In this document: in pieces, positions 21,001-21,727 of the stretch
Layout: every line of letters starts with the position of its first letter
How positions within the stretch are numbered: position 1 is the first letter of the stretch
Source of the DNA: Elysia marginata
Lineage: Eukaryota; Mollusca; Gastropoda; Plakobranchidae
NCBI GenBank assembly: GCA_019649035.1
Contig: BMAT01013151.1
Span: forward strand, 570,281 to 592,007
Length of the DNA: 21,727 bases
Direction of reading: 5' to 3'
Notes under the pieces: model-generated
Databases searched by the model: none
The model's input: only the letters and a program-made list of their open reading frames with translations
Told to the model about the DNA's origin: nothing
Program-made: the position numbers and the translations under genes

Positions 21001-21690
21001 ACCACTGCGACTAGAGAAATGCTCCAGAGTTTCTATCATGGTCTGTACATCTGCAACACCACTTCCATCACAGTCGAACTGGTGAAATGCCTGCAGTTGG
21101 CATGGAAAAAGAAATATAAAAAAACAGAGTGACCAAAATTTTTTTTGTCAAAGAATTTAAGATGATCTGCTTAAGCAAAGAAATGATGCTCACCACTAAG
21201 TTTTTACCTTTGGCTTCCGTAAAATAACATATTATCCTCCCCTACAATTTTATCTGCTTCTTTCAGTCTGATCTTATTTGTCCTGATTAGTTACCAATCC
21301 AGTACAAACAATGGATACATAAATAAATGTTCTTTTCCTTTACAAAACGGAACTAACCATCACAAAAGACAGCCACATCTTCATAAACAATTAAATGGAA
21401 AAAAATTCATTTGATTTTGGGATTACCTGGTGTGTCTTAGTCTCTTACCAAAAATTATCCGATAGTTGCAATAACTTTCTTCAAGCTAAATTTAAAACCT
21501 TCATAGTTTTAACTACGTAAGTGTCTTTTAAAAGAAAAAAAAATCGTTTTAACACCTTAAGTTATAGAAAACATTGGTTCAATTGAAACGAAACGTTATG
21601 ATTTTTCTTACGACATACCTTAATTGCATCTAAGCGTTCTACCCCTTTGTCCATTAGCATTTCACAGAACTGGGCCATGCTGATACTATC
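13..21690 (-). CDS. ZZEF1: ZZEF1 orthologue, internal part of the gene (31 exons, both ends outside the window)
   Basis: Joined exons, in transcription order on the minus strand: 21619-21690, 20881-21090, 20091-20214, 19238-19343, 18868-18921, 18310-18456, 17625-17677, 16302-16380, 15761-15892, 15359-15478, 14526-14689, 13657-13737, 13036-13158, 12114-12199, 11315-11370, 10840-10947, 10115-10177, 9469-9511, 8550-8663, 7951-8052, 7349-7455, 6805-6919, 6239-6365, 5090-5160, 4445-4552, 3405-4065, 2614-2684, 2176-2232, 1644-1772, 1114-1218, 13-80. All introns are GT-AG and the reading frame stays open across 3656 nt. Recognition rests on recalled human ZZEF1 stretches such as FDCDGSG (EF-hand), SYMPxxVT and YVQINIKRC...GCDTRIHG (DOC domain) and the TWxxES...DxRCETE start of the CUB domain. 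Human ZZEF1 is about 2960 residues; this window covers roughly the N-terminal third to 40% without the first exon(s). ZZEF1 is a large, little-studied protein; its ZZ fingers, not present here, bind histone H3 tails and SUMO in human work. Residue numbers in the exon entries count from the first residue in this window. Confidence 0.93.
81..1113 (-). other. ZZEF1: intron 30 (1033 bp)
   Basis: AT-rich intron. It holds the C10 run near its 5' end (in the transcript sense) and nothing else I can support. A plus-strand open frame at 300-593 has no recognisable features. Confidence 0.85.
1051..1060. repeat. C10 homopolymer next to the exon 30 donor
   Basis: Ten C in a row follow an A-rich run, about 50 bp downstream of the exon 30 5' splice site in the minus-strand sense (G10 in the pre-mRNA). 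Similar runs occur at 3311-3319 (G9) and 19941-19949 (G9). They are simple repeats prone to length error. Confidence 0.7.
1114..1218 (-). CDS. ZZEF1: ZZEF1 exon 30 (residues 1162-1196), start of the CUB-like domain
   Basis: It reads INSECWDKVDTEETILRTWE then VESPHEYQNHSNIVQ. TWxxESxHxYxNN preceding a beta strand is the start of the CUB-like domain in human ZZEF1. Acceptor attccag, donor ACAG|GTGAGC, phase 0 at both ends. Confidence 0.93.
1303..1468. mobile_element. possible decayed MITE in intron 29 sharing the TACAGTGGA terminus
   Basis: Read on the minus strand, the right edge is TACAGTGGAGTCCCTTTGAA, close to the left terminus of the element at 19880. A poorer inverted-match partner starts near 1303 (aatactgagggatcctgtc). 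Both ends have a TA next to them. The arms are only loosely complementary, so the boundaries are uncertain. Confidence 0.3.
1644..1772 (-). CDS. ZZEF1: ZZEF1 exon 29 (residues 1119-1161)
   Basis: It reads LLLLTTVVDKLDIETKVALL then QSFKKLIITASDVAKANPDI and FLD. The acceptor ccatctag was chosen because the stronger-looking accacag 15 bases downstream gives a stop within five codons. It corresponds to the helical LLREFxVLxxLLKKL region before the CUB domain. Donor AGAT|GTAAGC, phase 0 out. Confidence 0.87.
2176..2232 (-). CDS. ZZEF1: ZZEF1 exon 28 (residues 1100-1118)
   Basis: It encodes QAKALKKEPSFLNIITRQL. Acceptor cttttag, donor GCTG|GTAAGA, phase 0 at both ends. Similarity to the human protein is weak, and support is mainly splice signals and frame. 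Confidence 0.82.
2614..2684 (-). CDS. ZZEF1: ZZEF1 exon 27 (residues 1076-1099)
   Basis: It encodes (Y)TQDVADKAHQFFEIFRTMS then PEDM, a helix that fits the AVDLIEKYVGQFLASMRAIL stretch in human. Acceptor tatttcag, donor TATG|GTATGT, phase 0 out. Confidence 0.9.
2762..3063. repeat. 302-bp segment flanked by 13-bp perfect inverted repeats in intron 26
   Basis: CAAATGAGTCGGA lies at 2762-2774 and its reverse complement at 3051-3063. Similarity extends weakly inward (aatccat against tgtcgcat). No matching target duplication is evident outside the arms. It could be the remains of a small DNA element or a chance match. A further hairpin, CCACAT...ATGTGG, lies inside around 2825-2845. Confidence 0.35.
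3405..4065 (-). CDS. ZZEF1: ZZEF1 exon 26 (residues 856-1075), large exon with a disordered charged insertion
   Basis: The first 30 residues (DFSISSTLELMKSLLSVACQ...) and the last 45 (RMVYLVMLAASLQTSLFSWL...) align with EVLAVMDTLVSVAAREC and VLFSLFWSVQGSLLSWCYLQL of human ZZEF1, which in the human protein are separated by only a few residues. Between them lie about 145 residues rich in Glu, Lys, Ser, Thr and Ala with no hydrophobic core. This begins with a charged helix-like part (KQRAKLAQKEAEDK), then a Ser/Thr/Asn-rich part and an acidic end (AEDDKENEEEG). Acceptor ttgtaag, donor GAAT|GTTAGT, phase 1 out. At 661 nt it is about three times the next largest exon. The opposite strand is also open here for about 160 codons; I read that as a shadow of the biased composition. 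Confidence 0.93.
4445..4552 (-). CDS. ZZEF1: ZZEF1 exon 25 (residues 820-855)
   Basis: It reads DQSSKPSISLVFQSLCQFFS then SVDPRGLLELPNELTP. SLxLxFxSLCxxFSxxDPxGLLxLP is conserved with human ZZEF1. Acceptor atttcag, donor ACCG|GTAATA, phase 0 at both ends. Confidence 0.95.
5090..5160 (-). CDS. ZZEF1: ZZEF1 exon 24 (residues 796-819)
   Basis: It encodes (G)APLFFPEKSRKRLELFKLL then QTVS, matching GAAIFFPNRQTRRNHLFTMM in human ZZEF1. Acceptor cttccag, donor TTTCA|GTAAGT, phase 0 out. Confidence 0.93.
5161..6238 (-). other. ZZEF1: intron 23 (1078 bp)
   Basis: Very A-rich, with several A7-A9 runs between about 5230 and 5400. I see no exon, repeat family or RNA gene in it. Confidence 0.85.
6239..6365 (-). 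CDS. ZZEF1: ZZEF1 exon 23 (residues 754-795)
   Basis: It reads TSRDSLFQQLCTITNSQTPE then TTETLTPYMANKLKMVKQII and VD. It fits ELYTHLCDVVDK...ILKQEVRNTLLNG in the human protein. Acceptor atttgaag, donor GATG|GTAATG, phase 1 out. Confidence 0.9.
6805..6919 (-). CDS. ZZEF1: ZZEF1 exon 22 (residues 715-753)
   Basis: It reads (R)ADKESGKPADMWQRSSVLA then LQLIHGLIPMLAVSKNTSE, an amphipathic helix matching the LLLQLLQSCFSVLQ helix in human only loosely. Acceptor aacatag, donor AGAG|GTATGA, phase 0 out. Confidence 0.86.
7349..7455 (-). CDS. ZZEF1: ZZEF1 exon 21 (residues 680-714)
   Basis: It reads VKRLKGAGLKTQTDFLDLSE then LNLTQLWDLHLDCEK. It matches ESGLKYKSFLDFAGLDLQIFWNFY in human ZZEF1. Acceptor tgtgtag, donor AGAG|GTAAAT, phase 2 out. 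Confidence 0.93.
7951..8052 (-). CDS. ZZEF1: ZZEF1 exon 20 (residues 646-679)
   Basis: It reads KPLAIPDSEKKETCDLPDIC then SLVLTFVTEIASEQ. It aligns with the VCGATLLLRTLQFIQQLAHD stretch of human, a helix at the start of the helical middle region. Acceptor tttcacag, donor ACAG|GTAAGA, phase 0 at both ends. Confidence 0.9.
8240..8573. repeat. three degenerate tandem copies of a ~100-125 bp unit covering the exon 19 5' splice site
   Basis: Copies run roughly 8240-8350, 8351-8474 and 8475-8573. Each ends in ...aagccac. Copies share tataatgg(c/t)ttgtgatgaca, gatgattgaaaa, and a (c)aacttac..ttgct..aat..aagccac block. In the third copy this block is the real end of exon 19 plus its donor. In the first copy a donor-like AACTAA|GTAAGTTG survives (GT at 8325-8326); in the second it is degraded. 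The third copy lacks about 27 bp present in the others. Confidence 0.75.
8550..8663 (-). CDS. ZZEF1: ZZEF1 exon 19 (residues 608-645)
   Basis: It reads YIIVKFLEPRHETATRIGIV then SLKFFGLTKPVALDYSNQ. YxxVKFLxxRxExAxRxGIxxLxxxGxxxP is clearly shared with human ZZEF1 and ends the second beta-rich segment. Acceptor tcaacag, donor CCAA|GTAAGT, phase 0 at both ends. The last 24 coding bases and the donor are repeated in degenerate form in the following intron. Confidence 0.95.
8664..9468 (-). other. ZZEF1: intron 18 (805 bp); other introns over 300 bp without special content
   Basis: AT-rich with A-runs near 8975-9020 and no further structure seen. The same holds for introns 1 (21091-21618), 4 (18922-19237), 8 (15893-16301), 10 (14690-15358), 14 (11371-12113), 15 (10948-11314), 16 (10178-10839), 20 (7456-7950), 21 (6920-7348), 22 (6366-6804), 24 (4553-5089), 25 (4066-4444), 27 (2233-2613) and 28 (1773-2175). 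I saw no exon, RNA gene or recognisable element in them. Confidence 0.75.
9469..9511 (-). CDS. ZZEF1: ZZEF1 exon 18 (residues 593-607)
   Basis: It encodes (S)DEIDVPTQWGAVGK, matching WDEADVKLQQCRVAK in human. At 43 nt it is the smallest exon in the window. Acceptor tctacag, donor GAAAG|GTAAAT, phase 0 out. Confidence 0.92.
10019..10053 (-). other. ZZEF1: candidate 35-nt poison microexon in intron 17
   Basis: It is flanked by a good acceptor (aactttctttag) and a usable donor (GCCAG|GTAATT). Its length is not a multiple of three. Spliced after exon 17 it reads R-C-Q-M-L-I-P-I-L-stop, so inclusion would truncate the protein and probably send the message to nonsense-mediated decay. In another frame it is open (VPNANPNPLIA) and runs in frame into exon 18, but that frame cannot be reached from exon 17. 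It is equally possible that it is never spliced in. Confidence 0.35.
10115..10177 (-). CDS. ZZEF1: ZZEF1 exon 17 (residues 572-592)
   Basis: It encodes (R)NSGLGGLPDNPVAYFCFDTD and two further bases, aligning loosely with LGEDDPIGWFELE in human. Acceptor tttttcag, donor GACAG|GTAAAG, phase 2 out. It joins exon 18 directly in frame; the exon-like segment at 10019-10053 in between does not fit the frame. Confidence 0.88.
10840..10947 (-). CDS. ZZEF1: ZZEF1 exon 16 (residues 536-571)
   Basis: It reads (D)SIPELNSKFDADEHISYLS then KYDFWREKEFEFSVQY. KFxAxEHxxxxxKYDxW is conserved with human ZZEF1. The acceptor gaacacag was chosen because the nearer AG would give an immediate stop. Donor ACAG|GTGAAT, phase 2 out. 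Confidence 0.93.
11315..11370 (-). CDS. ZZEF1: ZZEF1 exon 15 (residues 518-535)
   Basis: It encodes VTSGSKGAKRGLVFVYNA and two further bases; GLVFVYN matches CGLVFAYN of human ZZEF1. Acceptor atttcag, donor TGA|GTAAGT, phase 2 out. Confidence 0.93.
12114..12199 (-). CDS. ZZEF1: ZZEF1 exon 14 (residues 489-517)
   Basis: It reads (G)YVTDEGKTKCTLVFKSDQL then VQLTKIRIQ, aligning with GFLTETGKTRASTIFS...QVTQIRIMV of the human protein. It begins a second beta-rich segment. Acceptor atttgcag, donor CCAG|GTTTGT, phase 0 out. Confidence 0.94.
12600..12930. other. higher-GC block in intron 13, origin unknown
   Basis: This stretch looks clearly less AT-rich than the rest of the intron. It has an open plus-strand frame of 74 codons (12714-12938, MLNAFPVAPVFQTLEIHEAL...), with further interrupted frames around it on both strands. 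I recognise no family, and there is no splice pattern linking it to the gene. It may be a decayed transposable-element or pseudogene fragment. Confidence 0.3.
13036..13158 (-). CDS. ZZEF1: ZZEF1 exon 13 (residues 448-488), Gly/Ser-rich loop
   Basis: It reads (G)VPVPVSFVGGDGGPGQTNAG then PDVLVDSSGSNSGKTTSSSS. The first strand and the PDxLV motif align with human ZZEF1 (PLQLTLQA...GPENLLVEP). The last 20 residues are a low-complexity Ser/Gly linker. Acceptor tatccag, donor TCAG|GTGAGA, phase 1 at both ends, so it could be skipped without shifting the frame. Confidence 0.92.
13464..13593 (-). other. exon-like open stretch in intron 12 (not included in the gene model)
   Basis: One frame is open for 43 codons (ANMLNLYVYQNHFLICKATM...) between an acceptor-like ctccactag and a donor-like ACAG|GTTTTG, but it cannot follow exon 12 in frame. 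A shorter version from 13517 (54 nt, AHNSFEYEVQSMTRSAT) would be in frame with both exon 12 and exon 13, using a poor acceptor (ggcacaag). Exon 12 to exon 13 joined directly already aligns well with human ZZEF1, so I treat this as chance or, at most, a rare cassette. Confidence 0.2.
13657..13737 (-). CDS. ZZEF1: ZZEF1 exon 12 (residues 421-447)
   Basis: It encodes (E)LPTLSLSCADLLCKAISAK then NSCLEKL and one further base. Acceptor ccacaaag after a T/C-rich tract, donor CTAG|GTGAGA, phase 1 out. Joining directly to exon 13 gives LEKLG-VPVPVSF, which aligns with the LLKYGKPLQLTL stretch of human ZZEF1, so I do not place an exon between them. Confidence 0.87.
   Translation of the reverse strand, partial: NFLPCHYLALTCCVKQSQQKIAVWRS
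13995..14208. mobile_element. insertion of about 184 bp bounded by a 15-bp direct repeat in intron 11
   Basis: AATCTATATCTGACT occurs exactly at 13995-14009 and again at 14194-14208. A perfect 15-bp direct repeat around a short, GC-richer insert looks like the target-site duplication of a LINE-mobilised SINE. Inside are loose matches to RNA polymerase III boxes: plus-strand TGGCAAGGTGG (14065) and GGCTCGAATCA (14103), or minus-strand GATTCGAGCC. Their placement relative to the ends is not typical, so the SINE identity is unproven. Confidence 0.4.
14526..14689 (-). CDS. ZZEF1: ZZEF1 exon 11 (residues 366-420)
   Basis: It reads YMKQLHGIYNNISLKLLSPD ... GIQVVLALNLARGSVSALIN. The AL.LARGSV motif matches LAFALARGSVAKV in human ZZEF1. 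The acceptor tgtgggag follows a long pyrimidine tract; donor ATAG|GTAAAA, phase 1 out. Confidence 0.93.
15359..15478 (-). CDS. ZZEF1: ZZEF1 exon 10 (residues 326-365)
   Basis: It reads (K)KALEFMPPLVLSPSSPEKP then VFLSKYVLQEIETFAHQLSF. KALxxMPPLxLSP is conserved in human ZZEF1. Acceptor tttctttag, donor TTCAG|GTATTG, phase 2 out. Confidence 0.93.
15761..15892 (-). CDS. ZZEF1: ZZEF1 exon 9 (residues 282-325)
   Basis: It reads (K)LVKEQGITVMDASALWYLQM then LTSTINFNLPQSPMLRNTLL. It aligns with VKKSGVSVSDASAIWYWSLL in the human protein. It is the start of a mostly helical region after the DOC domain and has no named domain. Acceptor tctaccag, donor ACCAA|GTGAGA. Confidence 0.94.
16302..16380 (-). 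CDS. ZZEF1: ZZEF1 exon 8 (residues 256-281), last DOC-domain strand
   Basis: It reads YIQINIKRCHVDGCDTRIHG then IKAIGY(K), nearly identical to the recalled human YVQINIKRC..GCDTRIHG. This is the IQI...DTRIHxIKI strand that closes the DOC fold. Acceptor tcactgcag, donor ACAA|GTAAGT, phase 2 out. Confidence 0.96.
16381..17624 (-). other. ZZEF1: intron 7 (1244 bp, the longest in the window)
   Basis: It splits the DOC domain before its last strand. The sequence 16381-16546 is open in the exon 8 frame, so it would be translated if the intron were retained, but the match to ZZEF1 begins only at exon 8. It contains the 16777-16806 hairpin and a TGTCCC...GGGACA hairpin near 17130-17152. Nothing else is supported. 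Confidence 0.8.
16777..16806. repeat. near-perfect hairpin in intron 7
   Basis: ATGGATTT pairs with AAATCCAT, and inside it CTGAA pairs with TTCAG around a 2-base loop, with only a tc bulge on one side. It is a 30-bp imperfect palindrome in a somewhat GC-richer part of the longest intron. No function is indicated. Confidence 0.4.
17625..17677 (-). CDS. ZZEF1: ZZEF1 exon 7 (residues 238-255), DOC domain
   Basis: It encodes (K)HYSGRVVLLRNMKVHYP, aligning with the GYVTLLEN...VSQ segment of human ZZEF1. Acceptor tcacccag, donor CCAT|GTAAGT, ending one base into the next codon. At 53 nt it is one of the smallest exons; support comes from the frame fit and the splice signals. Confidence 0.88.
17678..18309 (-). 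other. ZZEF1: intron 6 (632 bp)
   Basis: Mostly AT-rich. A GC-richer patch at about 18137-18230 contains agagaatcgccctgg and a small hairpin (AGGC...GCCT), possibly an old element fragment. The plus-strand open frame at 17865-18128 shows no domain. Confidence 0.7.
18310..18456 (-). CDS. ZZEF1: ZZEF1 exon 6 (residues 189-237), DOC-domain core strands
   Basis: It reads LRMKSNIIVKHLSIGVSSSD then ESYMPELVTISVGSTPTKL and REIKDIKVE. The DESYMPxxVTISVG stretch aligns with the DESYTPSKISVRVG part of APC10 and with human ZZEF1. Acceptor attatag, donor GAAAA|GTGAGC, phase 2 out. Confidence 0.95.
18773..18867. repeat. three short tandem units (37, 33, 25 bp) abutting the exon 5 5' splice site
   Basis: Units at 18773-18809, 18810-18842 and 18843-18867 share a (c)ta..ctaag(t)aa..tgaaata core and each ends in (a)acaaatac. 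On the minus strand each unit therefore starts GTATTTGTT, the same sequence as the real exon 5 donor. The single N of the window (18795) falls in the outermost unit, which suggests an assembly or allele difference in this repeat. Confidence 0.75.
18868..18921 (-). CDS. ZZEF1: ZZEF1 exon 5 (residues 171-188), DOC-domain WQSDG motif
   Basis: It encodes QHNAMFWQSDGAARSHWI(R). FWQSDG followed by HWI is the signature of the APC10/DOC fold, shared with the APC10 subunit of the anaphase-promoting complex. Acceptor gtctcag, donor CAG|GTATTTG. The donor is the end point of a short tandem repeat in the intron (18773-18867), so the same GTATTTG sequence recurs twice just downstream. Confidence 0.94.
19238..19343 (-). 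CDS. ZZEF1: ZZEF1 exon 4 (residues 136-170), start of the DOC domain
   Basis: It reads (V)KNMDSDKDSTEMERFTTH then NCYSSIEVSSNVTEAH. The CYxxIEVSSN stretch aligns with CYAYIETSSN of human ZZEF1 and begins the APC10/DOC-like jelly roll. Acceptor caataag has a weak pyrimidine tract, so this left boundary is the least certain of the early exons, but it is the one that keeps the frame. Donor CA|GTAAGT, ending in phase 2. Confidence 0.87.
19711..19830. mobile_element. piggyBac-like MITE with TTAA target duplications, in intron 3
   Basis: The left end reads TTAACCCACGAAGTGTC and the reverse complement of the right end reads TTAACCCTAGAAGTGTC, 15 of 17 matching. TTAA at both ends and CCC at the inner edge are the hallmark of piggyBac-superfamily insertions; the right end's CCCTAGAA equals the start of known piggyBac termini. 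The 112-bp interior carries no reading frame. Just inside the left end is a GC-rich palindrome (TCGGCCGGCCGA, overlapping GGCCGAT-taa-ATCGGCC), out of place in the AT-rich intron. It is non-autonomous and would need a transposase from elsewhere. Confidence 0.8.
19880..20050. mobile_element. degenerate inverted-repeat element (second MITE-like copy) in intron 3
   Basis: The left arm CAGTGGAACCCCTCAATAAT begins after a TA. The right side contains ggtctttattgagg (20023-20036), whose reverse complement matches cctcaataatgacc in the left arm at 13 of 14 positions. A TA-CAGTGGAACC start resembles termini of Tc1/mariner-pogo type DNA elements, but the outer right end is decayed, so the family call is tentative. 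A run of nine G (19941-19949) lies inside. There is no coding content. Confidence 0.55.
20091..20214 (-). CDS. ZZEF1: ZZEF1 exon 3 (residues 95-135 and first base of 136)
   Basis: It reads YLHRNRTETQSLPFPYLNSF... then VMRSAVLKSILHAAKED, matching the FLHRNR...MRSSVLKDSL region that I recall from the human protein. Acceptor ctacttcag, donor GATG|GTTTGT; it ends one base into the next codon. It links the EF-hand to the DOC domain. Confidence 0.92.
20535..20660. repeat. direct duplication of ~60 bp in intron 2
   Basis: Two degenerate copies, 20535-20599 and 20603-20660. Both start attga(a/g)aaata and run through cctaga, then cttctat, and end in ataatct(c/a)acatgct. The second copy has about 10 bp missing in the middle. 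There is no coding potential. Confidence 0.6.
20881..21090 (-). CDS. ZZEF1: ZZEF1 exon 2 (residues 25-94), EF-hand
   Basis: It begins AFHQFDCDGSGVADVQTM. The calcium-loop residues run D30-C-D-G-S-G-V-A-D-V-Q-T41: positions 1, 3, 5 and 9 are Asp/Ser/Asp as in a canonical loop, but position 12 is Thr instead of the usual Glu/Asp. As I recall it, the human protein also lacks the acidic residue there, so calcium binding may be weak. The exon continues with LQSCSLTPGFVDVYGGL, the conserved stretch before the DOC domain. Acceptor aactgcag, donor CAG|GTTTTA (weak), phase 0 at both ends. Confidence 0.93.
21619..21690 (-). CDS. ZZEF1: ZZEF1 exon 1 of window (residues 1-24), lead-in helix to the EF-hand
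   Basis: It reads DSISMAQFCEMLMDKGVER... and ends LDAIK. The acceptor is ttaccag and the donor is AAG|GTATGT, phase 0 at both ends. The AQFCEML helix is followed by the entering helix of the EF-hand in the next exon. Upstream exons of the gene must lie beyond base 21727. Confidence 0.88.
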
Positions 21691-21727
21691 CTGGTAATGA
21701 AAAACACAATAAATGAAAATCCAAAAA

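Noticed and set aside
1..21727. A novel multi-gene system (defence island, gene cluster, CRISPR, prophage)
   Set aside because: The whole window is explained by one spliced animal gene with ordinary introns and small repeats. No second gene is supported.

Overview
This window is invertebrate-type nuclear DNA. It is AT-rich, and short exons (43-210 bp, with one of 661 bp) alternate with GT-AG introns of about 280-1250 bp (mean about 600 bp). There are no bacterial operon signs and no rRNA, tRNA or CRISPR array. Everything I can support as coding belongs to one gene on the minus strand, running from base 21690 down to base 13 and continuing past both window edges. I joined 31 exons by splice signals, by reading frame and by recalled similarity to the human protein. 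The chain is 3656 nt, is in frame throughout, and encodes 1218 complete residues plus two bases of the next codon.

The protein is an orthologue of ZZEF1 (zinc finger ZZ-type and EF-hand domain-containing protein 1). In transcription order the window encodes: an EF-hand (exons 1-2); an APC10/DOC-type jelly-roll domain (exons 3-8, with the WQSDG and YIQINIKRC motifs); a mostly helical region and a second beta-rich region without a named domain (exons 9-19); a long helical-repeat-like middle (exons 20-29) interrupted in exon 26 by a disordered, charged insertion of about 145 residues; and the start of the CUB-like domain (exons 30-31). The first part of the protein, the rest of the CUB domain and the two C-terminal ZZ zinc fingers lie outside the window, as do the promoter and polyadenylation site.

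Organism: the compact introns, strong conservation to vertebrate ZZEF1 and small MITE-like elements fit a slowly evolving invertebrate animal, for example a cnidarian or another early-branching or marine lineage. The sequence alone does not let me name a species. One ambiguous base (N) is at 18795.

The non-coding part is ordinary intron apart from these features: a piggyBac-like MITE with TTAA target duplications (19711-19830); a second inverted-repeat element beside it (about 19880-20050); an insertion bounded by a 15-bp direct repeat (14010-14193); two tandem repeat arrays that end at or overlap a 5' splice site (introns 5 and 19); a 35-nt exon-like segment with good splice signals that would put a stop codon into the message (10019-10053); and a higher-GC, unexplained block in intron 13. 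I found no clearly new multi-gene system. The most interesting items are the possible poison microexon, the splice-site-anchored repeats and the lineage-specific disordered insertion.
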